Assembly (NCBI GenBank): GCA_016708345.1
Contig: JADJFX010000042.1
Span: 1-64,000 of the forward strand
Length of the DNA stretch: 64,000 bases
Direction: 5' to 3'
Source of the DNA: Candidatus Rhodoferax bjergmarkensis
GTDB taxonomy: Bacteria > Pseudomonadota > Gammaproteobacteria > Burkholderiales > Burkholderiaceae_C
Under the pieces are notes generated by a model that was not told where the DNA came from, did not search any database, and worked only from the letters and a program-made list of their open reading frames with translations. Position 1 is the first letter of the stretch; each line of letters opens with the position of its first letter. The position numbers and the translations under genes were made by a program. Of this stretch, positions 43,961 through 52,432 are shown piece after piece.

Positions 43961-44791
43961 ATGACCTGGAACGCCACCCTCACCCTCGACTACTCCCTAG
44001 AAAGCAAGCGCAGCGTCTTGCGCCACCTGCACAGCGGCCCCTTGCGCGTATTGCAAAGCCTGTACCCGCAAGGTGATTCCGTGTGCCACACCGTGCTGGT
44101 GCATCCGCCCGGCGGTTTGGTGGGCGGCGACTCGCTGGACATGCTGGTAGCGGTGGGCAGTGGTGCCCATGCCCTGGTCACCACACCCGGTGCCACCCGG
44201 TTTTACCGCTCTGAAGGGGCGCTTGCCATGCAACGCGCCCATTTGCAGCTGGCACCAAACGCCCGCCTGGAGTGGCTGCCGCTGGAGGCCATTTTGTACA
44301 ACGGTTGCGTGGCCGAAAACCGGCTTTGTTTTGAACTGGCTCCCGGTGCCGAGCTGATGGCCTGGGACGTGACCGCCCTGGGCTTGCCGCATGCAAACCA
44401 GCCCTTCGCGTTCGGAACGTTTCGCCAGCACATCGAGCTGCCCGGCATTTGGCTGGAACGCGCCATGATCGATGCGCAAGACAACCGGCTGCTGACCAGC
44501 CCGGTAGGCCTGGCGGGTCAGCACTGTCTGGCGTCCTTCTTTTTCGCTGCGGGTCAGCCGATCGGCCGTGAGCGCAAGGACTTGGCGCTGGAACTGGCCC
44601 GGCAGATTCTGAAAGACCATGCGCTGGCACCCAGCGCAGGCGTGACCTGCGTCAACCCGCAGGTGCTGGTGCTGCGCGTGTTGGCCCCGCAGGTGGAACC
44701 GGCCATGAGTCTATTGCGAAAGGTCTGGGCGGTCTGGCGGCAGGCGCTTTGGCAGATGCCCGCGACACCACCACGCATCTGGGCCATGTAA
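43961..44791 (+). CDS. ureD: Urease accessory protein UreD
   Basis: This 276-residue protein starts MTWNATLTLDYSLESKRSVL, with the family hallmarks HPPGGLVGGDSLDMLVAVG, VTTPGATRFYRSEG and LEWLPLEAILYNG, and a C-terminal VLRVLAPQVEPAMSLLRKVW. UreD forms a complex with UreF and UreG that delivers nickel to the urease active site. The expected downstream genes ureA, ureB, ureC, ureE, ureF and ureG are absent; only 22 bases follow before an unrelated flavoprotein gene. So urease itself must be elsewhere, lost, or removed by an assembly join. Confidence 0.9.
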   Translation: MTWNATLTLDYSLESKRSVLRHLHSGPLRVLQSLYPQGDSVCHTVLVHPPGGLVGGDSLDMLVAVGSGAHALVTTPGATRFYRSEGALAMQRAHLQLAPNARLEWLPLEAILYNGCVAENRLCFELAPGAELMAWDVTALGLPHANQPFAFGTFRQHIELPGIWLERAMIDAQDNRLLTSPVGLAGQHCLASFFFAAGQPIGRERKDLALELARQILKDHALAPSAGVTCVNPQVLVLRVLAPQVEPAMSLLRKVWAVWRQALWQMPATPPRIWAM

Positions 44792-44813
44792 GGTCCCCTC
44801 TACACTTCGCCCC

Positions 44814-46064
44814 ATGCAAAAGTTTGACGTTGTGATTGTGGGTGCCGGTGCGGCCGGTCTGTTTTGTGCGGGGGTGGCCGGGCAACTGGGCCTGAAGGTG
44901 CTGGTGATCGACCACAGTGAAAAAGTGGCCGAGAAAATCCGAATTTCCGGCGGCGGGCGCTGTAACTTCACCAATCTGGACACCGGTCCGGCCAATTTTC
45001 TGAGTAACAACCCGCACTTTTGCCGCTCCGCCCTGTCGCGCTACACACCGCGCGATTTTGTCGAGCTGCTCCAGCGCCACCAGATTGCCTTTCATGAAAA
45101 GCACAAGGGCCAGCTTTTTTGCGATCGCTCCTCGGAAGACATTATCCAGATGCTGCTGGCCGAGTGCGCCGCGGGCGGTGTGACCCGCTGGCAGCCCTGC
45201 AGCCTGAAATCAATAAGGTTTTTGGCCTCTACCGCATATGGAATGTGCGCGAGCAGCTACGAAATTGATAGTAGTCACGGCACTGTTCACTGCGCATCCA
45301 TCGTGGTGGCAACGGGGGGTTTGTCAATTCCGCAGATTGGTGCGACTGATTTGGGCTTGCGGCTCGCCCGCCAATTCGACTTGCCGGTGGTCACGCCCCG
45401 CCCTGCCTTGGTGCCGCTGACCTTTGACGCCGCGGCCTGGGCACCATTTGCCCAGCTGTCGGGCCTGTCGCTGCCTGTACAGATTGAAACCGGCAGCAAA
45501 AAAGCAAAAATTACGTTCCTGGAGGATCTGCTGTTCACCCACCGGGGTTTGAGCGGCCCGGGCGTGCTGCAGATTTCAAGCTACTGGCAGCCGGGCACCC
45601 CCATCCGGCTGAACCTGGCCCCGCAGTTGGACGTGCTTGAGCATCTGCAGCACGCCAAGGCCAGCTCGCGCAAGCTGATTGCCAATGAACTGGCGGGCGT
45701 GGTGCCCGCGCGACTGGCCGACGCCTGGGTGGGCCAAGGCGCGGCACTGGGCCACAACTGGCTGCGCCCCATCAGTGAGGCCGGCGACAAGGCCTTGGCG
45801 GCACTGGCCGAGCGCCTGAGCCGCTGGGAGCTGACCCCCACCGGCACCGAAGGTTACAAAAAAGCCGAAGTCACCGCTGGCGGGGTCGACACCCGGGCGC
45901 TGTCCGGGCAAACCATGGAATCCAGGCAACCCGGCCTGTATTTCATTGGCGAGGTGGTGGACGTGACCGGTTGGTTGGGTGGTTACAACTTCCAGTGGGC
46001 CTGGGCCAGCGGATTTGCCTGTGCGCACGGTTTGGCAACCAGAACACCGCCACATTTGATATAA
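44814..46064 (+). CDS. FAD-dependent oxidoreductase, HI0933/YhiN family
   Basis: This 416-residue flavoprotein has a dinucleotide-binding VVIVGAGAAGLFCAGVAGQ at the N-terminus, ISGGGRCNFTN at ~47-57, and the second FAD motif VVATGGLSIPQIGATDLG. The C-terminus has VTAGGVDTRALSGQTMESR and GEVVDVTGWLGGYNFQWAW. This is the BaiN/HI0933-like group, whose physiological substrates are poorly known. Residues ~136-155 (RFLASTAYGMCASSYEID) are encoded by a copy of the dispersed repeat at 45219-45274, inserted without breaking the frame. The neighbouring ureD suggests no functional link. Confidence 0.88.
   Translation: MQKFDVVIVGAGAAGLFCAGVAGQLGLKVLVIDHSEKVAEKIRISGGGRCNFTNLDTGPANFLSNNPHFCRSALSRYTPRDFVELLQRHQIAFHEKHKGQLFCDRSSEDIIQMLLAECAAGGVTRWQPCSLKSIRFLASTAYGMCASSYEIDSSHGTVHCASIVVATGGLSIPQIGATDLGLRLARQFDLPVVTPRPALVPLTFDAAAWAPFAQLSGLSLPVQIETGSKKAKITFLEDLLFTHRGLSGPGVLQISSYWQPGTPIRLNLAPQLDVLEHLQHAKASSRKLIANELAGVVPARLADAWVGQGAALGHNWLRPISEAGDKALAALAERLSRWELTPTGTEGYKKAEVTAGGVDTRALSGQTMESRQPGLYFIGEVVDVTGWLGGYNFQWAWASGFACAHGLATRTPPHLI
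45219..45274 (+). repeat. Dispersed ~55-bp repeat, copy 6 (in-frame inside flavoprotein gene)
   Basis: The copy reads TTTTGGCCTCTACCGCATATG, a spacer, TGTGCGCGAGCAGCTACGAA and ATTGATAGTAG. The host reading frame stays open through it. Confidence 0.7.
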
Positions 46065-46167
46065 ATCATGCACGCGACAGGCGCTGCTCGGAGAACGCGT
46101 TTTCCGGCTCAAGCCCGCGACCAATCCTCAACGTGAAAGTTGGCACATTTTGTACATGGGACGATGA

Positions 46168-47736
46168 ATGCGCAACAACCAACCGGTCACCCGCAAAGAA
46201 TACATCCTGCGGGACAACCAGGCCCCTATCTCGCGAACCGACGCCAAGGGCAAAATCACCTTTGCCAATGCCGACTTTATCGAAGCCAGCGGGTTTGATG
46301 AAGATGAGCTGATCGGAAAACCGCACAACATCGTGCGCCATCCAGACATGCCGCCAGAAGCATTTGCCGATCTCTGGAAGTGTCTGCACCAGGGCCAATC
46401 CTGGACCGGCATGGTGAAAAATCGACGCAAAAACGGGGACTATTACTGGGTGCTGGCCAATGCCTCACCCATGTGGGAAAACGGCCGTATTGTTGGCTAC
46501 GCCTCGGTGCGCATCAAACCCGAACGCGCGGCGATTGGCCCCACCGATGCAATCTACCGACTTTTTCGTGAAGGCAAAGCCGGTGGCTTGCGCATTGAAA
46601 GCGGCCATGTGGTTCACACCGGCTTGCTCGGCCTGCTGGAGCGTTGGCGCAAACCCAGCATCCAGGGGCGGATCAACCGGCTAACAGCATTGGCTGCAAC
46701 CCTTATTCTGGTCATCGGCACACTGGGCATTGTTGGCAACGATGGCAGCGGCCAGCAAACTGCCCTGTTGCTTGGCATGGTAGGCAGCATCGCGGTGCTG
46801 CTGGCCTTGGGCTGGAACTTGCAGCGCACCATCACCAGCCCTGTCAACGAGGCGGTGGCAATTGCCAAGCAAATCGCAGCGGGCTGTCTGGTCAACAAAA
46901 TTGACCACGGCGGAACCGACGAAACCGGCCAATTGATGCACGCCTTGTTTGCCATGCAAAAAAGCCTGGCCTCCATGGCCGAAAAAATTCTCATCAGCGC
47001 CGAGCTGGTGAGCCATGAGGCCAGCACCATTGGTCAAAGCAACGAGGCGCTGGCCGCACGCACCGAACAGCAAGCCTCTTCCCTGCAAGAAACCGCCTCC
47101 AACATGGAGGAAGTGTCCACCACGGCCGAGCACAACACCGACAACGCCCGCTCCGCCAACCAGCTGGTACAAGAGGCCGGAACCATCGTGACCGCAGGGG
47201 GGCAAGCCATGGCCAGGGTCGTGGGCACCATGGGCTCGATTGCCGAGAGTTCAAGAAAAATCACCGACATCATTGGCGTCATTGATGGCATCGCCTTCCA
47301 GACCAATATTTTGGCGCTCAATGCTGCCGTTGAGGCCGCACGGGCGGGTGAGCAAGGCCGCGGTTTTGCGGTGGTTGCCAGCGAAGTGCGCAGCCTGGCC
47401 CGGCGCAGCGCCGAAGCTGCCAAAGAAATCAAGTGGCTGATCGAAGACTCGGTCCACCAGGTTGAAAACGGCTTGACCCAAGTAACCGACGCGCGCCAAG
47501 CCATTGACTCTTCAATTGACGTGGTGCAGCGTGTAGCGTCGCTGATGAGCGAAATCACCCACTCCTCGGGCGAGCAAGGCATCGCGATTGAGCGCGTGGC
47601 CCAATTGGTGGTGCAAATCGACCAAGCCACGCAGCAAAACGTTCCCATGGCCAAAGAAGCTGCTGATTCAGCGCGCACGCTTGAGGGGCAAGGCTCCGAA
47701 CTGGTGCGCACGGCCAGTGTTTTCCGCCTGAATTGA
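46168..47736 (+). CDS. Aer-like methyl-accepting chemotaxis protein with PAS domain
   Basis: This 522-residue receptor has no periplasmic domain. It has an N-terminal PAS domain (residues ~8-125: VTRKEYILRDNQAPISRTDAKG, GKPHNIVRHPDMPPEAF, GYASVRIKPE), like the FAD-binding PAS of Aer. A hydrophobic hairpin follows at ~178-218, then a HAMP-like segment and the MCP signalling domain with EQQASSLQETASNMEEV and DGIAFQTNILALNAAVEAA. It probably senses cellular redox or oxygen. FAD binding is inferred from the RHPDMP region. The C-terminus lacks the tether seen in the other receptor. Confidence 0.92.
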   Translation: MRNNQPVTRKEYILRDNQAPISRTDAKGKITFANADFIEASGFDEDELIGKPHNIVRHPDMPPEAFADLWKCLHQGQSWTGMVKNRRKNGDYYWVLANASPMWENGRIVGYASVRIKPERAAIGPTDAIYRLFREGKAGGLRIESGHVVHTGLLGLLERWRKPSIQGRINRLTALAATLILVIGTLGIVGNDGSGQQTALLLGMVGSIAVLLALGWNLQRTITSPVNEAVAIAKQIAAGCLVNKIDHGGTDETGQLMHALFAMQKSLASMAEKILISAELVSHEASTIGQSNEALAARTEQQASSLQETASNMEEVSTTAEHNTDNARSANQLVQEAGTIVTAGGQAMARVVGTMGSIAESSRKITDIIGVIDGIAFQTNILALNAAVEAARAGEQGRGFAVVASEVRSLARRSAEAAKEIKWLIEDSVHQVENGLTQVTDARQAIDSSIDVVQRVASLMSEITHSSGEQGIAIERVAQLVVQIDQATQQNVPMAKEAADSARTLEGQGSELVRTASVFRLN

Positions 47737-47776
47737 GTCGCCGCTGACACAAGGCACGCCCGATTGGCAAAAAATA

Positions 47777-47804
47777 TTGGAAATGAGCGCAAAAACGCTA
47801 TAAT
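47777..47804 (+). promoter_or_regulatory. Sigma-70 promoter of rpsU
   Basis: A -35 element TTGGAA (47777-47782) and a perfect -10 TATAAT (47799-47804) are separated by 16 bp. They lie about 130 bp before the rpsU start, giving a long leader. Confidence 0.75.
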
Positions 47805-47936
47805 GGCAGGCTAATCTGGCAGTATCCCCGTCGGCCAATACTAGTTATAGATGGGGAAATACCGCTGAAACGTAGCACAAGAGGCCCGATCTTCCCCTTG
47901 TGAAAAACGGCAGCACATTTTGGACAACTTTACGTA

Positions 47937-48149
47937 ATGACAACGATCCGTGTAAAAGAAAACGAACCCTTTGACGTCGCACTGCGCCGCTTCAAGCGCA
48001 CCATTGAAAAATTGGGCCTTTTGACTGACTTGCGTGCACGCGAGTTCTATGAAAAACCCACCGCTGAGCGCAAGCGCAAGAAGGCAGCCGCCGTCAAGCG
48101 CAACTACAAGCGCATTCGCGCCATGCAGTTGCCCAAAAAGATGTACTGA
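47937..48149 (+). CDS. rpsU: 30S ribosomal protein S21
   Basis: This 70-residue protein, MTTIRVKENEPFDVALRRFK, has the S21 signature FKRTIEKLGLLTDLRAREFYEKPTAERKRKKAAAVKR in sections and a basic C-terminus. It binds the small ribosomal subunit near the anti-Shine-Dalgarno region and aids initiation. A strong promoter and a ~130-base leader precede it and a hairpin terminator follows, so it appears to be its own unit. Length matches the family exactly. Confidence 0.95.
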   Translation: MTTIRVKENEPFDVALRRFKRTIEKLGLLTDLRAREFYEKPTAERKRKKAAAVKRNYKRIRAMQLPKKMY

Positions 48150-48200
48150 TCTTTTGACTGTTTAGCGGCCGTCAGGCCCGCTCAAAAAGTCAAGCAAAAA

Positions 48201-48234
48201 GGCTCACCGGGGACGCTCAGGTGGGCTTTTTTTT
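48201..48234 (+). terminator. Intrinsic terminator after rpsU
   Basis: The stem GGCTCACC pairs with GGTGGGCT (one G-U pair, one end mismatch) around an 11-base loop and is followed by eight T residues. Confidence 0.75.
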
Positions 48235-48254
48235 ATGGCCCAACGCTTCTTCAT

Positions 48255-48385
48255 TTCCCCCCCTCCCCCGGGGGGGGGGGAAGAAAAAAAAACCCCCCTT
48301 TTTGCGCCGCCCGGGGGCCCGGCCCCCCCGGCCCCCCCCCCTTTTTTTCGCCCCCCCCCCCCCCCCGGCGCCCCCCCCCCCCATC
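48255..48385. other. G/C homopolymer stretch, likely artefact
   Basis: About 130 bases consist of long runs of C, G, A and T directly after the rpsU terminator hairpin. No gene, promoter or repeat is recognisable. Such 'smeared' runs next to strong secondary structure point to poor base calling. The true spacer to the next gene is unknown. Confidence 0.65.
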
Positions 48386-48456
48386 CCGCCAGCACCGCCC
48401 AAAAGCGGTACATTGGCTGCTTCCGCATCCCTTACCTCCCTCCAAGGACTCTCAAC

Positions 48457-48918
48457 ATGACACTCAAAGACCAGATCACCGAAGACATGAAAACCGCCAT
48501 GCGCGCCAAAGACAGCGAGCGCCTGGGCACCATTCGCCTGCTGCTGGCTGCGGCCAAGCAAAAAGAGGTGGACGAGCGCGTGGTGCTGGATGACGCGGCC
48601 ATGGTGGCCATCGTTGACAAACTGCTCAAGCAGCGCAAGGACTCGATTGCCGCCTTCACCCAGGCCAATCGCATGGACCTGGCCGACAAGGAAGCGGCCG
48701 AGGTGAAAGTGCTGGAAGCCTACCTGCCCCAGCGCCTGAGCGCCGACGAAGTCAGCGCCGAGGTGCGGAGCATCGTGGCCGAGTTGGGCGCTGAACTGGG
48801 CCGTGCGGTGGGCCCTGGCGACATGGGCAAAGTCATGGGCGCAGTCAAAACGCGCCTGGCGGGCAAGGCAGACATGGGTCAGGTATCTGCCGCCGTCAAA
48901 GCTGCGCTGGCGGGTTAA
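48457..48918 (+). CDS. GatB/YqeY domain protein
   Basis: This 153-residue protein starts MTLKDQITEDMKTAMRAKDSERLGTIR. Its helical YqeY fold contains KQRKDSIAAFTQANRMDLADKEAAE and VLEAYLPQRLS, ending in the GatB-tail-like MGKVMGAVKTRLAGKADMGQVSAAVKAAL. The tail domain in GatB binds tRNA, but free YqeY proteins have no settled role. The gene position between rpsU and other genes is conserved in many proteobacteria. A start at 48457 is required; upstream lies the homopolymer stretch. Confidence 0.93.
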   Translation: MTLKDQITEDMKTAMRAKDSERLGTIRLLLAAAKQKEVDERVVLDDAAMVAIVDKLLKQRKDSIAAFTQANRMDLADKEAAEVKVLEAYLPQRLSADEVSAEVRSIVAELGAELGRAVGPGDMGKVMGAVKTRLAGKADMGQVSAAVKAALAG

Positions 48919-48919
48919 A

Positions 48920-50299
48920 TCAGCTGCCCGCCACCTTCATGCGCTTGATCAGGATGGAGCCGACTGTCTTGGAGCCGTAGTTGTAGGTGTCGGCCCCCAC
49001 CGCCGCAATGCCTTTGAGCATGGTTTTCATGTTGCCCGCAATGGTGATCTCATGCACCGGAAAAGCAATGCGGCCTTTTTCCACCCAAAAGCCGCTGGCA
49101 CCGCGCGAGTAGTCGCCCGTCACATAATTCACGCCGCTGCCCATCAGCTCGGTCACAAACAGGCCGGTGCCCAGTTTTTCGATCATGGCATCCAGATCGT
49201 CCCCGGCCTTTGTCAGGCGCGAGCTCAGGGTCAGGTTGTGCGAGCCGCCTGCATTGCCGGTCGTTTTCATGCCAAGTTTGCGGGCCGAATAACTGCTCAA
49301 AAAGTAGCCTTCAACACAGCCAGCCTCAACCACCTGCCGCGCTTTGACTTTGACGCCTTCGTCGTCAAAGGGTGAGCTGCCTTTGCCGCGTTTGACAAAC
49401 GGGTCTTCTGCAATGTCGATGTGTTTGGGCAGCACCTGCTTGCCCAGTGAATCGAGCAAGAAGGAACTCTTGCGGTACAGCGCACCTCCACTGAGCGCCT
49501 GCACCAGGCTGCCGAGCAAGCCGGCGGCCAAGGGCGACTCAAACAGCACCGGGCATTCGGTGGTGGCAATCTTGCGTGCATTCAAGCGGCTCAGGGCGCG
49601 CTCTGCGGCATAGCGCCCCACCGCTTCTGGCGCGGCCAGGTCATCGGCATTGCGCATGGAGCTGTACCAGGCGTCGCGCTGCATGTCGTCACCCTTGCCC
49701 GCAATCGGCGACACCGACAACGAATGGCGTGAACTGGCGTAGCCGCCCCGAAACCCGCTGGTGTGGGCGCTGAAAAAATGCGACTGCTGGGCCGATACGC
49801 TGGCCCCCTCGCTGTTGGTGATGCGCTTGTCCGTTTGCAGGGCGGCTGCTTCACACACCATGGCCAGTTGTGCGGCCTGCTCGCTGTTGATGGCCCAGGG
49901 ATGAAACAGATCCAGATCTGTGCGCTGCTTGGCTGCTGACGCAATGTCTTTGGCATCCGGCAAGGCGGCAAATGGGTCTTCGGCAGTGAAACGGGCAATG
50001 TCGTAGGCCGCCTGCACGGTTTGCTCAATCGCCGCCTTGGAAAAGTCGGACGTGCTGGCATTGCCCCGGCGGTGGCCCACATAAACGGTGACGCCGAGCG
50101 ACTTGTCCCGGTTGCGCTCCACATTCTCAAGCTCCCCCTTGCGCACCGAAACGCTCAGGCCACACCCCTCGGACGCCTCTGCCCCGGCATCGGTGGCACC
50201 GAGTTTCTTGGCGTGCGCCAAAGCAGTGTCCACCAGTTCTTCAAAAAAGGGTCGGCTGTAGGCAAAGCCGCTGTCGGGGCGAGATGGTGCAGAGGTCAT
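48920..50299 (-). CDS. pmbA: Metalloprotease PmbA (TldE)
   Basis: This 459-residue protein is of the TldD/PmbA family. Conserved pieces include GCGLSVSVRKGELENVERNRDKSLGVTVYVGHRRGNASTSD in sections, PVLFESPLAAGLLGSLVQALSGGALYRKSSFLLDSLGKQV and the C-terminal MGSGVNYVTGDYSRGASGFWVE. With TldD it forms a heterodimeric protease that matures peptides and degrades unfolded small proteins; PmbA itself lacks the metal-binding HExxxH motif, and none is visible here. It converges on the YqeY gene and is divergent from yjgA. Confidence 0.93.
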   Translation of the reverse strand: MTSAPSRPDSGFAYSRPFFEELVDTALAHAKKLGATDAGAEASEGCGLSVSVRKGELENVERNRDKSLGVTVYVGHRRGNASTSDFSKAAIEQTVQAAYDIARFTAEDPFAALPDAKDIASAAKQRTDLDLFHPWAINSEQAAQLAMVCEAAALQTDKRITNSEGASVSAQQSHFFSAHTSGFRGGYASSRHSLSVSPIAGKGDDMQRDAWYSSMRNADDLAAPEAVGRYAAERALSRLNARKIATTECPVLFESPLAAGLLGSLVQALSGGALYRKSSFLLDSLGKQVLPKHIDIAEDPFVKRGKGSSPFDDEGVKVKARQVVEAGCVEGYFLSSYSARKLGMKTTGNAGGSHNLTLSSRLTKAGDDLDAMIEKLGTGLFVTELMGSGVNYVTGDYSRGASGFWVEKGRIAFPVHEITIAGNMKTMLKGIAAVGADTYNYGSKTVGSILIKRMKVAGS

Positions 50300-50337
50300 A
50301 TTGGGTCTCTTGGTACGGACGGCTATGATACTTGGCT

Positions 50338-50961
50338 ATGTCACGCAAATTAAAAAAAGGCTATTTCGTCCGGGGTGAATTCGTTGCCGAGGGCAGCGAG
50401 CGCGATTTGGAACTCAAACGCGAACTCAAAGGCACCGACGAACTCAGCCGTACCGAGCTCAAACGCGAAAGCGCCGAACTGCAAAAGCTCGGCGAAGACC
50501 TGCTCACGCTGCGCGCCGATCTGCTGGCGCGCTTGGCGCTGACCGACAAACTCAAAGACGCGGTGGCTGAGGCCAAACGCATCACCAACTTTGAAGGCAA
50601 GCGCCGTCAGTTGCAGTTCATTGGCAAGCAAATGCGCTTGATCGAGCCCGAGGTGCTGCAAACCATCCGCGCCGCGTTGACCGAGCAATTCAGCGGCTCT
50701 GCGCAGGAAAATCTGGTTTTGCACCAGTCCGAGACCTGGCGCGACCGCCTGATTGCCTTTGATGACGCTTTTGGCGAATGGATCGCGACATTTGCAGCCA
50801 CCGATTCGCAGCAGTTGCGCGCCCTGATTCGCCAAGCCAGAAAAGACGCCAAGCCCGAAAAACCCGGCGAAGCGGTGCGCCATGGCCGCGCCTACCGCGA
50901 TATTTTTCAACTCGTTCGTGAGCAGTTGTCCGCAAACAGTGGCTCACAGGATGAAGGCTAA
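50338..50961 (+). CDS. yjgA: Ribosome-associated protein YjgA (DUF615)
   Basis: This 207-residue highly charged helical protein starts MSRKLKKGYFVRGEFVAEGS. It has LKRELKGTDELSRTELKRESAELQ and KRRQLQFIGKQMRLIEPEVLQTIR, then RQARKDAKPEKPGEAVRHGRAYRDIFQLVRE, the standard DUF615 pattern. YjgA associates with late 50S ribosomal precursors. It starts 38 bases from the divergent pmbA, a pairing that is conserved in many beta- and gammaproteobacteria. Five bases separate its stop from the mogA start. Confidence 0.93.
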   Translation: MSRKLKKGYFVRGEFVAEGSERDLELKRELKGTDELSRTELKRESAELQKLGEDLLTLRADLLARLALTDKLKDAVAEAKRITNFEGKRRQLQFIGKQMRLIEPEVLQTIRAALTEQFSGSAQENLVLHQSETWRDRLIAFDDAFGEWIATFAATDSQQLRALIRQARKDAKPEKPGEAVRHGRAYRDIFQLVREQLSANSGSQDEG

Positions 50962-50966
50962 GCGTG

Positions 50967-51575
50967 ATGAACAGTGCGACGAGCCCTCCGCTTGATGCCG
51001 TCAAAATTGGCATCGTCTCAGTCAGTGACCGAGCGTCCAGCGGCGTCTATGTGGACCAGGGCCTGCCTGCTTTGCAGGACTGGCTTGCCCGCGCCCTGAA
51101 AAACCCCTTGCAGTTTGAGCCACGCCTGATTGCGGACGAGCAAGCCACCATCAGCGCCACCCTGGTTGAACTGGTAGAGGCTGGTTGCGCCTTGGTACTG
51201 ACCACCGGCGGCACCGGCCCGGCCCTGCGCGATGTCACCCCCGAGGCCACCTTGGCCGTGGCGCACAAGGAAATGCCAGGTTTTGGCGAGCAGATGCGGC
51301 AAATCTCTTTGCGCTTTGTGCCCACTGCAATTTTGTCGCGCCAGGTGGCCGTCATCCGGAACCAATCCCTCATCATCAACCTGCCCGGCCAGCCCAAGGC
51401 GATTGCCGAAACGCTGGAAGGCTTGAAAGATGCCAACGGCCAGCAAGTGGTGCCCGGCATTTTTGCGGCGGTGCCCTACTGCATTGACCTGATTGGCGGG
51501 CCTTACCTGGAAACGGTGGACGCGGTATGCAAGGCCTTTCGGCCCAAAAGTGCCGTGCGGCCAGTCAAAATTTAA
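50967..51575 (+). CDS. mogA: Molybdopterin adenylyltransferase
   Basis: This 202-residue MoaB/Mog-family enzyme adenylates molybdopterin before molybdate insertion. It shows KIGIVSVSDRASSGVYVDQG (substrate loop), VLTTGGTGPALRDVTPEATLAV (the conserved TTGGTG and D-V-TPEA motif), PGFGEQMRQIS and LPGQPKAIAETLEG. All active-site residues expected for MogA are present. The ATG at 50967 is preferred to the GTG just before it. It probably forms an operon with yjgA. Confidence 0.93.
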   Translation: MNSATSPPLDAVKIGIVSVSDRASSGVYVDQGLPALQDWLARALKNPLQFEPRLIADEQATISATLVELVEAGCALVLTTGGTGPALRDVTPEATLAVAHKEMPGFGEQMRQISLRFVPTAILSRQVAVIRNQSLIINLPGQPKAIAETLEGLKDANGQQVVPGIFAAVPYCIDLIGGPYLETVDAVCKAFRPKSAVRPVKI

Positions 51576-51577
51576 GC

Positions 51578-51633
51578 CAAATCGGGCTGTAGCGCACGCA
51601 AAACGTGCGCGAGCAGCTACCAAATAAATAGCA
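51578..51633 (+). repeat. Dispersed ~55-bp repeat, copy 7 (intergenic, mogA-cysE)
   Basis: The copy reads CCAAATCGGGCTGTAGCGCA, a spacer, AACGTGCGCGAGCAGCTACC and AAATAAATAGCAC. It lies between two convergent genes, where the GCGCACG/CGTGCGC arms could act as a terminator hairpin. Confidence 0.7.
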
Positions 51634-51649
51634 CGCAAAAACTGCCGGG

Positions 51650-52423
51650 CTACTTCCCCACCAACTGGTTCAACTTTTCCGCCTCAAAGTGCTCGCAGCG
51701 GGCGGCATCACCTGGCACACAGTCGCTCTCGTGGCGCTGTTGGGTGAGTTTGTCGATGGTTTGCCACAAGAGCGCAATCTGGTGTTCCTGCGCGGCGGCG
51801 TTGTCGATCAAACCGCGCATCGCCTGGCTGAGCGGGTCGTCATTTTGCGTGACGCCGTAAGCTGAAAACCCCATTTTGGAAGCCACTTCTTCCCGCTTGA
51901 CGTCCAGTTCGGCCTGGATGATGCGCGCCGGGTTGCCCACCGCCGTCGCGCCTGCTGGCACCGGCTTGGTCACTACTGCGTTGGAGCCGACTTTGGCACC
52001 GTCACCCACCGTGAAGCCGCCCAGCACCTGTGCACCGGCCCCCACCACCACGTCTTTGCCCAGTGTGGGATGGCGCTTGACGCCTTTGTAGAGCGAGGTG
52101 CCACCCAGCGTAACGCCCTGGTAAATGGTGCAACCGTCGCCAATTTCAGCCGTCTCGCCCACCACCACCCCCATGGCATGGTCAAAGAAAACCCGCTCGC
52201 CGATGGTGGCACCGGGGTGGATTTCAATGCCGGTCAAAAAACGGGTGATGTGTGAAATAAAACGACCCGGCCACTTCAAGCCATGGGTCCAGCACCAATG
52301 TGCACACCGATGCAGCACCACGGCATGTAATCCGGGATAGCAGGTGAGCACTTCCCAGGCGGTGCGGGCCGCCGGGTCTCGGTCAAGAATGCACTGAATG
52401 TCGGAACGTAAGCGTGAAAACAT
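51650..52423 (-). CDS. cysE: Serine O-acetyltransferase
   Basis: This 257-residue enzyme of cysteine biosynthesis converts serine and acetyl-CoA to O-acetylserine. The N-terminal helical domain is MFSRLRSDIQCILDRDPAAR. The left-handed beta-helix carries GIEIHPGATIGERVFFDHAMGVVVGETAEIGD (catalytic His-Asp), YQGVTLGGTSLYKGVKRHPT and NAVVTKPVPAGATAVGNPARII. A C-terminal tail of about 70 residues (LWQTIDKLTQQRHESDC) is typical of betaproteobacterial CysE. It lies nine bases from trmJ in the same direction. Confidence 0.94.
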   Translation of the reverse strand: MFSRLRSDIQCILDRDPAARTAWEVLTCYPGLHAVVLHRCAHWCWTHGLKWPGRFISHITRFLTGIEIHPGATIGERVFFDHAMGVVVGETAEIGDGCTIYQGVTLGGTSLYKGVKRHPTLGKDVVVGAGAQVLGGFTVGDGAKVGSNAVVTKPVPAGATAVGNPARIIQAELDVKREEVASKMGFSAYGVTQNDDPLSQAMRGLIDNAAAQEHQIALLWQTIDKLTQQRHESDCVPGDAARCEHFEAEKLNQLVGK

Positions 52424-52432
52424 GGTGCAAGT

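Noticed and set aside
48235..48456. An N-terminal Pro-rich extension of the YqeY protein
   Set aside because: It is translated entirely from the homopolymer stretch; the family begins at MTLKDQI.
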